In this document: piece by piece, positions 7,595-14,383 of the stretch
How positions within the stretch are numbered: position 1 is the first letter of the stretch
Layout: every line of letters starts with the position of its first letter
From: Clostridiales bacterium
GTDB taxonomy: Bacteria; Bacillota_A; Clostridia; Oscillospirales; Oscillospiraceae
Direction: 5' to 3'
Assembly: GCA_022777455.1 (NCBI GenBank)
Contig: JALFGI010000323.1
Location: 1 to 14,383, forward strand
DNA length: 14,383 bases
The notes under the pieces: generated by a model
What the model saw: only the letters and a program-made list of their open reading frames with translations
Told to the model about the DNA's origin: nothing
The model's database searches: none
Program-made: the position numbers and the translations under genes

Positions 7595-10500
7595 ATGAAA
7601 TTATCCGATAAGGCCGGCTGGAAGTGGGGCTGGAAAAACCACGCGCTGGCGTTTTTGATTCCTTTCGGCGGGATGCTGATGGTGATGCTCATCAACGGCT
7701 ATCATCCCTTCGGCGAGAGGGCCATGCTGTATTCCGACTGCTACCACCAGTATTACCCCTTCTTCGTAGCCTTCCGCAAGGCTCTGCTCAGCGGCGAGAG
7801 CTTGCTCTACAGCTGGGATGTGGGTATGGGCGTGGATTATCTGGGGATGATCGCTTATTACCTGGGCAGCCCCCTGAACCTGTTAAGTGTGCTGGTGCCG
7901 GAGAGCCAGATGCTGAACTTTTTCTCCCTGCTCATGCCCATCAAGCTGGGCCTGGCGGGACTGTTCTTCAGCATTTTCCTGAAGAAAATCTTCGACCGGG
8001 ACGATTTTTCCATCGCCCTCTTCGGCGGCTTCTACGGCCTGTGTGCCTGGGCCCTGGGCTACCAGTGGAATGTGATGTGGCTGGATACCTTCGCCCTGCT
8101 GCCCCTGGTGATGCTGGGCATGGTGAGCCTGCTGCGGGATAAAAAATTCATCCTGTATACCATTACCCTGGCCCTTTCCGTGATCTCCAACTATTATATT
8201 GGACTGTTTACCTGTTTCTTTGTGTTCCTCAGCTTTTTCTGCTATGAGATCTGCTGCCCCCGGGGGTGGAAGCGGTTCTTCGGGGACTTCTTCCGCATCG
8301 GCGTGTTCTCCGTGCTGGCCATCGGCATGACCACCATGCTGTCACTGACCTCCCTGGCCGCCCTGCAGACCACCCAGTCCAGTGTGAACAAATTCCCCAC
8401 CTCCTTCCGGCTGAACATCGCCTCCAGCCATGATTTCAAGGGACTGCTGGAGGGCATGCGCCTGGTGGCGGGCAACATGGGCGGCGGCATCGAGCCCTCC
8501 TTCAAGGAAGGCCTGCCCAATCTGTACTGCGGGATTCTCTCCATCCTGCTGGGCTTCCTGTTCTTCATGTCCGGCCAGGTGAAGCTGCGGGAGAAGCTGT
8601 GCTGCGGCTTTTTGCTGCTGTTTTTCAACATGAGCTTTGTCATCCGTCAGCTGGACTATATCTGGCACGGCTTCCATTTCACCAACATGATTCCCTACCG
8701 GTTCAGCTTCCTGTACAGCTTTGTGCTGCTATTCATGGCCTACCGGGCCTGGACGGTGCGGCGGAAATTTGACCCATTGCAGATTCTCACCGCCGGGCTG
8801 CTCACCGCTGCCGTGCTGTGCTGCTGCCGGGATGTGCTGGACAAGCAGTCCATCAAGCTGCTGGGCACCAAGGTGGATGTGCCGGTTTATATTATTTATA
8901 ATGTATCCTTCTTCGCGGTGTATCTGGTGGTGCTCCTGCTGGGCAGCCGGAAGCCAAAGCTGCGGGAGGAGACCCCCGATGAGATTCTTCGTGTCCGCAG
9001 GCTGGTACGCAGCCGCCGGAGAATCAGCCGCCGTGCTCTGTGCACCGTAATGGCCCTGGAGTTGGCTGCCACCCTGACGGCCTTCGGCTACTATTTCCCC
9101 AGCACCGGCGTGTCGGATTATCCCCGGGGAAATGAGCAGGCTGCCTCCATGATCCGCTATATGTACGAGCGGGAGAAGGACACCCTCTTCTTCCGGGCGG
9201 AGACCACCCATTCCCAGACCTTGAACGACGGCGCCCTGAACGGCTACTCCGGCATCTCCACCTTCACCAGCTCCGCCAATGTGCACGTCACCGAGTTCAT
9301 GCGCGCCCTGGGCTACGGCGCCAAGAACACCTACAACCGCTACTGCTTCGAGGAAAGTTCCCCGGTGGCCAACCTGTTCCTGAATCTGAAATATATGCTG
9401 GAGCGGGACGGGCGGAACCGGAGCAGCAGCTGCTTTGAAGAGGTGCACCACTACGGCACCGTGTACCTGTACCGCAACACCGCCTATCTGCCCCTGGGCT
9501 TTTTGACGGAGGCCCAGCTGGCCCAGGTGAATTTCCTGGACAGCGACGGCACCTTCCGGTTCCAGAATGAGCTGTTCCGGGCGGCCACAGGCTTGCTGGG
9601 AGACGTGTGGCACACCATCCCCCCGGAATACACGGATATCTACGGCAGCGGCACCCAGGTCACCGACCAGCGTGACAGCGGCTTCTGCAGCTACAGCGAT
9701 TCCGCCGTCAACTCCAATGTGATTTATTCCTATGTGGCGGACCGGGACGGCTTTGCCTGCGTCCACCTGGACCTTCCGAAGCGAAATGATTTCTATGTCA
9801 GCGTCAACGGCAACGAGCAGTACCGGGAGACCATCAGCCTGCCCCAGATGCTGGCCATCGGCGATGTCCACGCCGGCGACGTCATCGACATCCGCATCGT
9901 CTGCAAGGAAGGGGAGAGCGGCTCCGCCACGGTGAATGTGGCCATTATGGACGACGCTCTGTTCCGCCTGGGCTATGAGCTCCTCAGCAGCTCCACCATG
10001 AATCTCACCAGTTTCTCCAATACCCTGGTGGAGGGCACCATCAACTGCAACCGGGACGGCCTGCTGTATACCTCCATCCCCCAGAACGGCAACTGGCACG
10101 CCGAGGTGGACGGCCAGGAGCAGGAGATTACCCTGGTGGGCGACTGCATGATCGGCCTGGAGCTGACCCAGGGCGCCCACACCCTGCGGTTTGTCTACCG
10201 CAACGATGCCTTCCGACTGAGCTGTATAATCACGGGCGTAAGCGCCGGAATCTTCCTGCTGCTGGTGATTGTGTTCTACCGGCCGAAAAAGAGACGTCCG
10301 GAGCCGGTGGAACCGGAACCGGTTGCCATGGAACCCGAGGAAACGGACCATCCGGAAAACGAGATGCCCCCGCTGCTTCCCCAGGAGGCAGCGCTGACGG
10401 AGGCAGAGGAGCCCTTCGTCCTGGAAGAACTGACCCGGGACAGCGCTCCCACGGAAGCCCCCCAAAAGGAGGAGCCGCCTGAGGCAGAACCCGCCGGGGA

Positions 10501-10600
10501 GGAATCCCGGGAAGCGCCGCCCGCCGAAACGCCTGAGGCACCTTCCGAACCCGAAGCCCCCAGGGAAGGGGAACCGTCTGAACCGGAGAAAGGCGAATAA
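7595..10600 (+). CDS. YfhO-family polytopic membrane protein, putative GT-C-type glycosyltransferase (1001 aa)
   Basis: YfhO proteins (Pfam YfhO) are large multi-pass membrane proteins. In Bacillus and Listeria they are linked to sugar decoration of lipoteichoic acid on the outer face of the membrane, receiving undecaprenyl-phosphate-linked sugar made and flipped by CsbB/GtcA-type partners. Visible here: a first membrane segment (about 17-33), then the family motif SDCYHQYYPFF (47-57) whose Asp48 is the likely catalytic-type loop residue, then YLGSPLNLL (89-97). A dozen or so hydrophobic segments run to about residue 505, interrupted by a basic loop (about 447-482). A large, mostly extracytoplasmic domain (about 505-870) and a final membrane helix (about 873-895) follow. 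After KKRR (898-901) comes an unusual Pro/Glu-rich tail of about 100 residues. RBS GGAGTGAG (7581-7588) precedes the ATG by 6 nt. No flippase or undecaprenyl-P glycosyltransferase gene is in the window, so substrate and acceptor are unknown. Confidence 0.9.
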   Translation: MKLSDKAGWKWGWKNHALAFLIPFGGMLMVMLINGYHPFGERAMLYSDCYHQYYPFFVAFRKALLSGESLLYSWDVGMGVDYLGMIAYYLGSPLNLLSVLVPESQMLNFFSLLMPIKLGLAGLFFSIFLKKIFDRDDFSIALFGGFYGLCAWALGYQWNVMWLDTFALLPLVMLGMVSLLRDKKFILYTITLALSVISNYYIGLFTCFFVFLSFFCYEICCPRGWKRFFGDFFRIGVFSVLAIGMTTMLSLTSLAALQTTQSSVNKFPTSFRLNIASSHDFKGLLEGMRLVAGNMGGGIEPSFKEGLPNLYCGILSILLGFLFFMSGQVKLREKLCCGFLLLFFNMSFVIRQLDYIWHGFHFTNMIPYRFSFLYSFVLLFMAYRAWTVRRKFDPLQILTAGLLTAAVLCCCRDVLDKQSIKLLGTKVDVPVYIIYNVSFFAVYLVVLLLGSRKPKLREETPDEILRVRRLVRSRRRISRRALCTVMALELAATLTAFGYYFPSTGVSDYPRGNEQAASMIRYMYEREKDTLFFRAETTHSQTLNDGALNGYSGISTFTSSANVHVTEFMRALGYGAKNTYNRYCFEESSPVANLFLNLKYMLERDGRNRSSSCFEEVHHYGTVYLYRNTAYLPLGFLTEAQLAQVNFLDSDGTFRFQNELFRAATGLLGDVWHTIPPEYTDIYGSGTQVTDQRDSGFCSYSDSAVNSNVIYSYVADRDGFACVHLDLPKRNDFYVSVNGNEQYRETISLPQMLAIGDVHAGDVIDIRIVCKEGESGSATVNVAIMDDALFRLGYELLSSSTMNLTSFSNTLVEGTINCNRDGLLYTSIPQNGNWHAEVDGQEQEITLVGDCMIGLELTQGAHTLRFVYRNDAFRLSCIITGVSAGIFLLLVIVFYRPKKRRPEPVEPEPVAMEPEETDHPENEMPPLLPQEAALTEAEEPFVLEELTRDSAPTEAPQKEEPPEAEPAGEESREAPPAETPEAPSEPEAPREGEPSEPEKGE

Positions 10601-10609
10601 AGAACAGTT

Positions 10610-10637
10610 CACCCCTGCCCACGCCCGGGCAGGGGTG
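10610..10637 (+). terminator. Terminator of the YfhO-family gene
   Basis: The 11-bp perfect stem CACCCCTGCCC (10610-10620) / GGGCAGGGGTG (10627-10637) has a 6-nt loop and starts 10 bases after the stop. It is followed by ATTTCC, so the U-tract is weak although the stem is very stable. Confidence 0.65.
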
Positions 10638-10661
10638 ATTTCCGTATCGGGACTTTTCTGG

Positions 10662-10874
10662 AAATTGTAGTTTGCGGGCAGATACAGCAGCGCCTCTTGG
10701 CTCTCCCTTTGGGAGAGCTGGCAGCCGTCAGGCTGACTGAGAGGGTACCGCAGTAAGGAAATGGTAACCAAAATCCATGTGTTGCCCTCTCAGGGGCGCC
10801 CCTTTCGGGGCAGCCAGCTCCCCCATAGGAGGAGCCAAGGGGTGCAGCAATTCCGGTTCGATCAATTACAATTT
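10662..10874. repeat. MITE-like inverted-repeat element 1 (213 bp)
   Basis: Both ends read AAATTGTA in opposite orientation (10662-10669 and 10867-10874). Inside are two inverted copies of a palindromic module. The left arm (10697-10746) starts TTGGCTCTCCC, with hairpin GCTCTCCC/GGGAGAGC (10700-10718) and hairpin CAGCC/GGCTG (10722-10735). The right arm (10786-10838, read on the minus strand) starts TTGGCTCCTCC, with an equivalent hairpin (10817-10835, one mismatch) and GCCCC/GGGGC (10798-10811). No ORF or transposase is present. Modules of this sort are abundant in Oscillospirales intergenic regions (recollection, not searched). It separates the convergent YfhO and mnmA genes and may also help terminate mnmA transcription. 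Confidence 0.7.
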
Positions 10875-10940
10875 ACCGTTATGCGAAACAAAATCGGTAC
10901 GCACCAAAGCGGGATTGGCACAAATACAATATCGTAAACG

Positions 10941-12011
10941 TCACTTCACGATGGTGCCGCCGCCGATGACAGTGTCGCCCCGGTACAGCACCACCGCCTG
11001 GCCGGGGGAAATGGCCCGCTGGGGCTCGTCAAACACCACCCGGGCCAGGCCGTTTTCCTCCGGATAGACGGTGGCGGGCTGGTCAAACTGGCTGTGGCGG
11101 ATTTTGGCGGTGACGGCCATGGGCTCCTTCAGCTCCTCAAAGGGGAAGAACACCCAGTCCTTTGCCCACAGCTCCCGGGAGAACAGGGCTTCGTTGGGGC
11201 CGACGGTAACGGTGCCCGCCGCCATGTCCTTGCCGGTGACGTACGCCGGCTCTCCCAGGGAAATGCCAAGCCCTTTTCGCTGGCCGATGGTGTAGCATAC
11301 CGTGCCCCGGTGCCGCCCCACGATTTGGCCCTGCTGGTTCAGGAAATCCCCGGGTTCCAGGGGCTTTCCGGTGTATTCCGTGAGGAAGGCGGTGTAATCT
11401 CCCCCGGGGACGAAGCAGATGTCCTGGCTGTCGTGCTTGCGGGCGTTGACAAAGCCGTGGGCTTCGGCAATCCGGCGCACCTCCTCCTTGGTCAGCCCCC
11501 CCAGAGGGAACTGAATCCGGGACAGCTGCTCCTGGGTCAGGCAGGCGAGAAAATAGGTCTGATCCTTGGCCCGGTCTGCCGCCCGCTTCAGCAGGTACCG
11601 TCCGCTGTACGGGTCCCGCTCCACCCGGGCATAGTGGCCGGATACCACGGTGTCGCAGCCCAATTCCTCAGCCCGCTGCAAAAGCTTTCCGAATTTCAGG
11701 TAGCGGTTGCAGTCGATGCAGGGGTTGGGGGTGCCGCCTTCATAATAGGTATCCACAAATTTGTCCATGACCTGCCGCCGGAATTCCTCTGTAAAATTGA
11801 AAACATAGTGCCGGATTCCCAGCCGGTGGGCCACTGCCCGGGCGTCCTCCACGTCATCCAGGGAGCAGCAGGTTTTGCTGCCCTCGGGGGAGACAGAATC
11901 GCCGCCATACAGCCGCATGGTGGCCCCGATGCACGCAAAGCCTTTTTCCAGCATCAGCAGCGCTGCCACGGAGCTGTCCACCCCGCCGCTCATTCCGATT
12001 AACGCTTTCAT
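10941..12011 (-). CDS. mnmA: tRNA-specific 2-thiouridylase MnmA (356 aa)
   Basis: MnmA makes the 2-thio group of s2U34 in the anticodon of tRNA-Lys, -Glu and -Gln in the cytoplasm, activating the uridine with ATP and taking sulfur from a cysteine desulfurase relay. The ATP PP-loop SGGVDSS is at residues 8-14. The nucleophile Cys98 is in TPNPCIDCNRYLKF. The persulfide-forming Cys199 is in DSQDICFV. SGHYAR (124-129) and YTIGQRKGLGI (240-250) are further family signatures, and the C-terminal beta-barrel follows. Length is typical. GSKTCCSLDDVEDA (44-57) matches the form seen in clostridial MnmA proteins. The SD GGAGGA lies 9-10 nt before the ATG at 12011. It lies downstream of the HD gene on the same strand, 146 bp away, with a palindromic element in between. 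The gap makes simple operon transcription uncertain. Confidence 0.97.
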   Translation of the reverse strand: MKALIGMSGGVDSSVAALLMLEKGFACIGATMRLYGGDSVSPEGSKTCCSLDDVEDARAVAHRLGIRHYVFNFTEEFRRQVMDKFVDTYYEGGTPNPCIDCNRYLKFGKLLQRAEELGCDTVVSGHYARVERDPYSGRYLLKRAADRAKDQTYFLACLTQEQLSRIQFPLGGLTKEEVRRIAEAHGFVNARKHDSQDICFVPGGDYTAFLTEYTGKPLEPGDFLNQQGQIVGRHRGTVCYTIGQRKGLGISLGEPAYVTGKDMAAGTVTVGPNEALFSRELWAKDWVFFPFEELKEPMAVTAKIRHSQFDQPATVYPEENGLARVVFDEPQRAISPGQAVVLYRGDTVIGGGTIVK

Positions 12012-12018
12012 GGGAATA

Positions 12019-12051
12019 CCTCCTCCTTGTAGGGGAGGATATCATCCTCCC
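12019..12051 (-). promoter_or_regulatory. Hairpin / Shine-Dalgarno region of mnmA with alternative pairing
   Basis: On the minus strand GGGAGGAT pairs with ATCCTCCC (8 bp, loop GAT; 12033-12051). It is followed after a few bases by the SD GGAGGAGG. The same TCCTCC strand can instead pair with the SD GGAGGA across a 7-nt loop, so the two structures are mutually exclusive. This is direct from sequence; a regulatory effect is inferred. Confidence 0.4.
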
Positions 12052-12141
12052 ACCAGGTGAAAAATTGAGTGTTTCGTTGAATAGGACCATGTCCCGATCA
12101 TTGCCCGGCCACCGTGGGGGGACACAAATGTCTCCCCTGCA
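12028..12141. repeat. MITE-like inverted-repeat element 3 (114 bp) between the HD gene and mnmA
   Basis: The left end begins TGTAGGGGAGGAT and the right end, on the other strand, TGCAGGGGAGACAT. Each end is itself a hairpin: 12033-12051 on the left, and on the right GGGGACA with TGTCTCCCC (12116-12137 region, with a G-T wobble). Outside the right hairpin CCAC/GTGG can extend it. The internal CGTTGAAT also occurs in element 2. There is no ORF. It may act as a terminator for the HD gene transcript or as a processing site. Confidence 0.55.
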
Positions 12142-12157
12142 GTGGATCCGGCATGAT

Positions 12158-12739
12158 TTACCGTTCTGCAGCTTTCTCTGTATGCCCTTGAATTTTATCA
12201 AGGCTGTCCTGTTTGATCTGCTCCCGAAGGGCAGTAAGCCAGGGGCTGAACTGCACCCGGTCGAAGGCGTAGGTCAGCTGCAGGTCATACTCATTGGGCT
12301 CCCAGGAGGCAATGTCCGACTCATTGTGGGAGATCAGGGCTTCCAGGCCGTCCAGGGCTTTGTACAGCCTGGCTTCCACCGTTACCCTTTCCTCCATTTC
12401 CCGGTAGAGGGCTTCCATCTCCCCTTTCACCGGCTCCGGCAGGGAGGCTACCCAAGCATTCAGCAGCTGCTCTTCCCTGCCCTCGTCGGCCTGGGTTTTC
12501 AGGAACACAGGAATGTCCCCGGTGAAGCACTCTCCCAGGTCGTGGATCAGGCACATGCGAATCACCTTGTCCATATCCACCTCCGGGAATTCCCCCTTCA
12601 TCCACCAGGCCATCAGGGCCAGCCGCCAGCTGTGCTCTGCCACGGTTTCCCTGCGCCCGCCGGGGGTGTCGCAATGGCGGGTGGTGTCCTTCAGCCGGGC
12701 GGCGGTGTGCAGCATTTCCAGCAGGATTGTCGGTTCCAT
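12158..12739 (-). CDS. HD-domain metal-dependent phosphohydrolase (YfbR/HDDC2-like), 193 aa
   Basis: Small soluble HD-superfamily protein. The divalent-metal ligands of the H...HD...D motif are visible: His36 in VAEHSWR (33-39), His66-Asp67 in IHDLGE (65-70) and Asp130 in KALDGLEAL. TGDIP (73-77) follows the HD, as in YfbR/HDDC2-type 5'-deoxynucleotidases. Length fits that group (about 195-205 aa). E. coli YfbR dephosphorylates deoxynucleoside 5'-monophosphates. The Arg-Trp pair that shapes its sugar pocket is not obvious here, so the substrate is uncertain. RBS AAAGGAG lies 8 nt before the ATG at 12739. It is divergent from the SDR gene and upstream of mnmA on the same strand. No functional link to either is evident. 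Confidence 0.85.
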   Translation of the reverse strand: MEPTILLEMLHTAARLKDTTRHCDTPGGRRETVAEHSWRLALMAWWMKGEFPEVDMDKVIRMCLIHDLGECFTGDIPVFLKTQADEGREEQLLNAWVASLPEPVKGEMEALYREMEERVTVEARLYKALDGLEALISHNESDIASWEPNEYDLQLTYAFDRVQFSPWLTALREQIKQDSLDKIQGHTEKAAER

Positions 12740-12768
12740 TTTCAGCGCTCCTTTGTGTTTTTTCTTTG

Positions 12769-12796
12769 ATTATACCACTCCGGTCAAGACCGGCAA
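12769..12796 (-). promoter_or_regulatory. Promoter of the HD-domain gene
   Basis: On the minus strand TTGCCG (12791-12796), a 16-bp spacer and a perfect TATAAT (12769-12774). The nearby TTGACC is only 7 bp from the -10 and is too close to serve as the -35. The -35 is weak. Confidence 0.5.
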
Positions 12797-12804
12797 AGTT
12801 TTAT

Positions 12805-12833
12805 TTGACGGAACTTCCTCTATCTGGTAACAT
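12805..12833 (+). promoter_or_regulatory. Promoter of the SDR/epimerase-like gene
   Basis: On the plus strand TTGACG (12805-12810), a 17-bp spacer and TAACAT (12828-12833) preceded by TGG, an extended -10. It predicts a leader of about 27 nt. It is divergent from the HD-gene promoter in a 127-bp intergenic region. Confidence 0.6.
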
Positions 12834-12866
12834 ATACCCATCTGCAAAAGACAGGAGCGATTGACT

Positions 12867-13877
12867 ATGAATGCATTATTGATCGGCGGCACCGGCACCA
12901 TCAGCATGGCCATCACCCGGCTGCTGGTGCAAAAAGGCTGGGAGGTGCATCTGCTGAACCGGGGCACCCGGAAGACGGAAGCGCCGGAGGGGGTCCACTG
13001 GATTCAGGCGGACATCTCCGACGAGCAGGCAGTCCGGGCCATTCTGGAGGGGCGGCATTTTGACTGCGTGTGTGAGTTCATCGGCTTCACCCCAGACCAG
13101 GTGGAGCGGGACATCCGGCTGTTTGAGGGCAGGACAAAGCAGTACCTCTACATCAGCTCTGCCTCCGCCTACCACAAGCCCATGAGGGACTGCCGCATCA
13201 CCGAGGGCACCGCCCTGGCAAATCCCTACTGGGAGTATTCCCGGAACAAGATTGCCTGCGAGGAGGTGCTGATGAAGGCCTACCGGGAGCGGCAGTTCCC
13301 TGTGACCATCATCCGGCCCAGCCACACCTACGACAACCGGAAGATCCCCCTGGGCGTCCACGGCAACAAGGGCAGCTATCAGGTGATCAAGCGGATGCTG
13401 GAGGGTAAGCCCGTGATCATCCACGGCGACGGCACGTCCCTGTGGACCATGACCCACAACACCGACTTCGCCAAGGGCTATGTGGGGCTCATGGGAAATC
13501 CCCACGCCATCGGCGAGGCCTTCCAGATCACAAACGACGAAACTTTGACCTGGAACCAGATTTACGAAACCATCGCCCGGGTGCTGGGGGTAGATCTGAA
13601 GGCATACCATGTGGCCTCGGAGTTCCTGGCCGCCACCGGCAAATATGACCTGTTGGGCAGCCTCATCGGGGACAAGGCCAATTCCGTGATTTTTGACAAC
13701 AGCAAGCTGAAGCGGGCCGTGCCGGATTTTGTGCCCACCGTCCGGTTCGAGGAGGGCATCCGGGACACCCTTGCCAACATCATGGCCCACCCGGAGCTGC
13801 AGCAGGAGGACCCGGAATTCGACGCCTGGTGCGACAAGGTGATCGACGTCCTGGAAAACGCCAAAAAAGCATTTTGA
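12867..13877 (+). CDS. NAD(P)-dependent epimerase/dehydratase family protein, extended SDR (336 aa)
   Basis: Rossmann-fold oxidoreductase-like protein. The nucleotide-binding motif GGTGTIS is at residues 7-13 (GxxGxxG-like with Ser last) and NRG at 31-33 ends the second strand. SSASAY is at 97-102. A YxxxK catalytic pair is at Tyr124-Lys128 (EYSRNK), followed by TIIRPSHTYD, a strand typical of sugar-nucleotide epimerases. Length fits extended SDRs. The substrate is not identifiable, and some relatives have only structural or RNA-binding roles. Start choice: an in-frame TTG lies at 12861, but AGGAG (12853-12857) is only 3 nt from it and 9 nt from the ATG at 12867, so ATG is preferred. No partner genes of a nucleotide-sugar pathway are present apart from the more distant YfhO-family gene, so a role in surface glycan synthesis is only a guess. 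Confidence 0.88.
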   Translation: MNALLIGGTGTISMAITRLLVQKGWEVHLLNRGTRKTEAPEGVHWIQADISDEQAVRAILEGRHFDCVCEFIGFTPDQVERDIRLFEGRTKQYLYISSASAYHKPMRDCRITEGTALANPYWEYSRNKIACEEVLMKAYRERQFPVTIIRPSHTYDNRKIPLGVHGNKGSYQVIKRMLEGKPVIIHGDGTSLWTMTHNTDFAKGYVGLMGNPHAIGEAFQITNDETLTWNQIYETIARVLGVDLKAYHVASEFLAATGKYDLLGSLIGDKANSVIFDNSKLKRAVPDFVPTVRFEEGIRDTLANIMAHPELQQEDPEFDAWCDKVIDVLENAKKAF

Positions 13878-13902
13878 GGTAACGAAAACAAATCAGTAGA
13901 CA

Positions 13903-14380
13903 AGCAAATTGTAATTTAGTGCAACGCCATTCGTAGGGCGGGGTCTTGACCCCGCCGACCCGGATCCGGTTTTTGATTGGTACGTTGAATGATACCAGGT
14001 GACAATGAGCACCAAAACCTTCCCCCGGGGGGTGGTGCTCCGCGCAGCGAATTCAAAATCTCAATGATTGCCGGTGGCAATCATACCATAATGAACAGGT
14101 GGCCCGGCGGTAGCCGGGTCCGATGAGGAACGGCGAAACCTGAAACATTAGAAAATTGTTTCATTAAAGGGTACTGTGTCGGACATTTATCCATTCATTT
14201 TGAAGCTTTTGGTTATCCTATAGGGCGCATTCCTCATCCGCCCCTGTGGGGCACCTTCCCCCCGGGGGAAGGTATTCTCACCGCACCTGGTTCCATTCAA
14301 CGTACCAATCAATAATCGTTACGTGATCGGCGGGGTCAGAAAACCGCCCTACGAACGGGAACGCTAAACAACAATTTGCT
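13903..14380. repeat. MITE-like inverted-repeat element 2 (478 bp)
   Basis: AGCAAATTGT (13903-13912) is matched by ACAATTTGCT (14371-14380). The inverted similarity continues inward for about 130 bp: TTCGTAGGGCGG near 13930 and its complement near 14345-14355, the exact 17-bp GATTGGTACGTTGAATG (13975-13991) against 14294-14310, ACCAGGT (13994-14000) against 14285-14291, and CCTTCCCCC...GGGGG on both sides. The core holds GAGCACC/GGTGCTC (14007-14040), ATGATTGCC/GGCAATCAT (14064-14084) and a GGCCCGGC/GCCGGGTC hairpin followed by GATGAGG (about 14101-14130). There is no significant ORF. The terminal sequence matches element 1. Confidence 0.75.
13937..13956 (+). terminator. Hairpin at the left end of element 2, possible terminator of the SDR gene
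   Basis: Perfect 9-bp stem GGCGGGGTC/GACCCCGCC with a TT loop, 60 bp after the SDR stop codon. A T5 run follows only after 13 bases (13970-13974), so intrinsic termination is plausible but not textbook. No other terminator is seen between the gene and this element. Confidence 0.4.
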
Positions 14381-14383
14381 GGA

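Noticed and set aside
8729..10771. 680-codon minus-strand open frame opposite the YfhO-family gene
   Set aside because: Codon-bias shadow of a convincing membrane protein. It runs through the terminator and repeat element and has no recognisable domain.
12861..12866. TTG start adding two residues to the SDR gene
   Set aside because: AGGAG would be only 3 nt from this TTG but is 9 nt from the ATG at 12867.
14101..14130. GGTAGCCGGGT-CCGATG resembling the 3' part of a c-di-GMP-I (GEMM) riboswitch
   Set aside because: The 5' half of the aptamer (CACGCACAGGGCAAACC-type segment) is absent and no gene follows. The stretch belongs to an intergenic repeat.
14095..14150. Hammerhead-like core (CGATGAG ... 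CGAAAC) enclosed by CAGGT/ACCTG
   Set aside because: The core lacks the invariant U of CUGAUGA, the cleavage-site base would be G, and stem II is a single pair. The GGATGAGG-after-hairpin layout recurs in the right arm of the same element, so repeat ancestry explains it better.

Overview
The window looks like a chromosomal segment from a GC-rich, low-oxygen gut Firmicute of the Oscillospirales (Ruminococcaceae/Oscillospiraceae type). This rests on three things: Gram-positive Shine-Dalgarno sequences (AAAGGAG, AGGAGG), secreted SH3-repeat lysozymes, and dense palindromic intergenic repeats of a kind I associate with that group. No species can be named from the sequence alone. There are six convincing genes and no phage, CRISPR, rRNA or tRNA.

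Left part (1-7300): two large paralogous secreted proteins on the minus strand. The upstream one (4932-7145, 737 aa) has a signal peptide, a GH24 lysozyme domain with its catalytic residues intact, an InlB/Flg_new-like domain and six SH3 modules. The second (110-4732, 1540 aa) has the same plan, but all three catalytic positions of the lysozyme domain are lost and there are about 15 SH3-like modules, many strongly diverged. The two genes have nearly identical promoters (TTGCAT-N17-TATAAT) with an inverted ACAAAATG/CATTTTGT box pair over the -35 region, so they are probably co-regulated.

Middle (7200-10640): a YfhO-family polytopic membrane protein (1001 aa) is transcribed rightward. It lies behind a putative 300-nt leader and carries an unusual Pro/Glu-rich C-terminal tail. 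With the lysozyme-like genes it forms an envelope-related neighbourhood.

Right part (10660-14383): mnmA (tRNA 2-thiouridylase) and an HD-domain phosphohydrolase lie on the minus strand. An NAD(P)-binding extended SDR/epimerase-like gene is divergent from the HD gene. The gaps are occupied by three non-coding inverted-repeat elements (10662-10874, 12028-12141 and 13903-14380) that look like MITE-like or palindromic dispersed repeats. Two of them share the terminal sequence AAATTGTA. The 114-bp element ends exactly at the mnmA Shine-Dalgarno and could sequester it.

Most conspicuous observations: the active/inactive lysozyme pair with shared, helically phased operator boxes; the related inverted-repeat elements; and the element-borne hairpin at the mnmA ribosome binding site.
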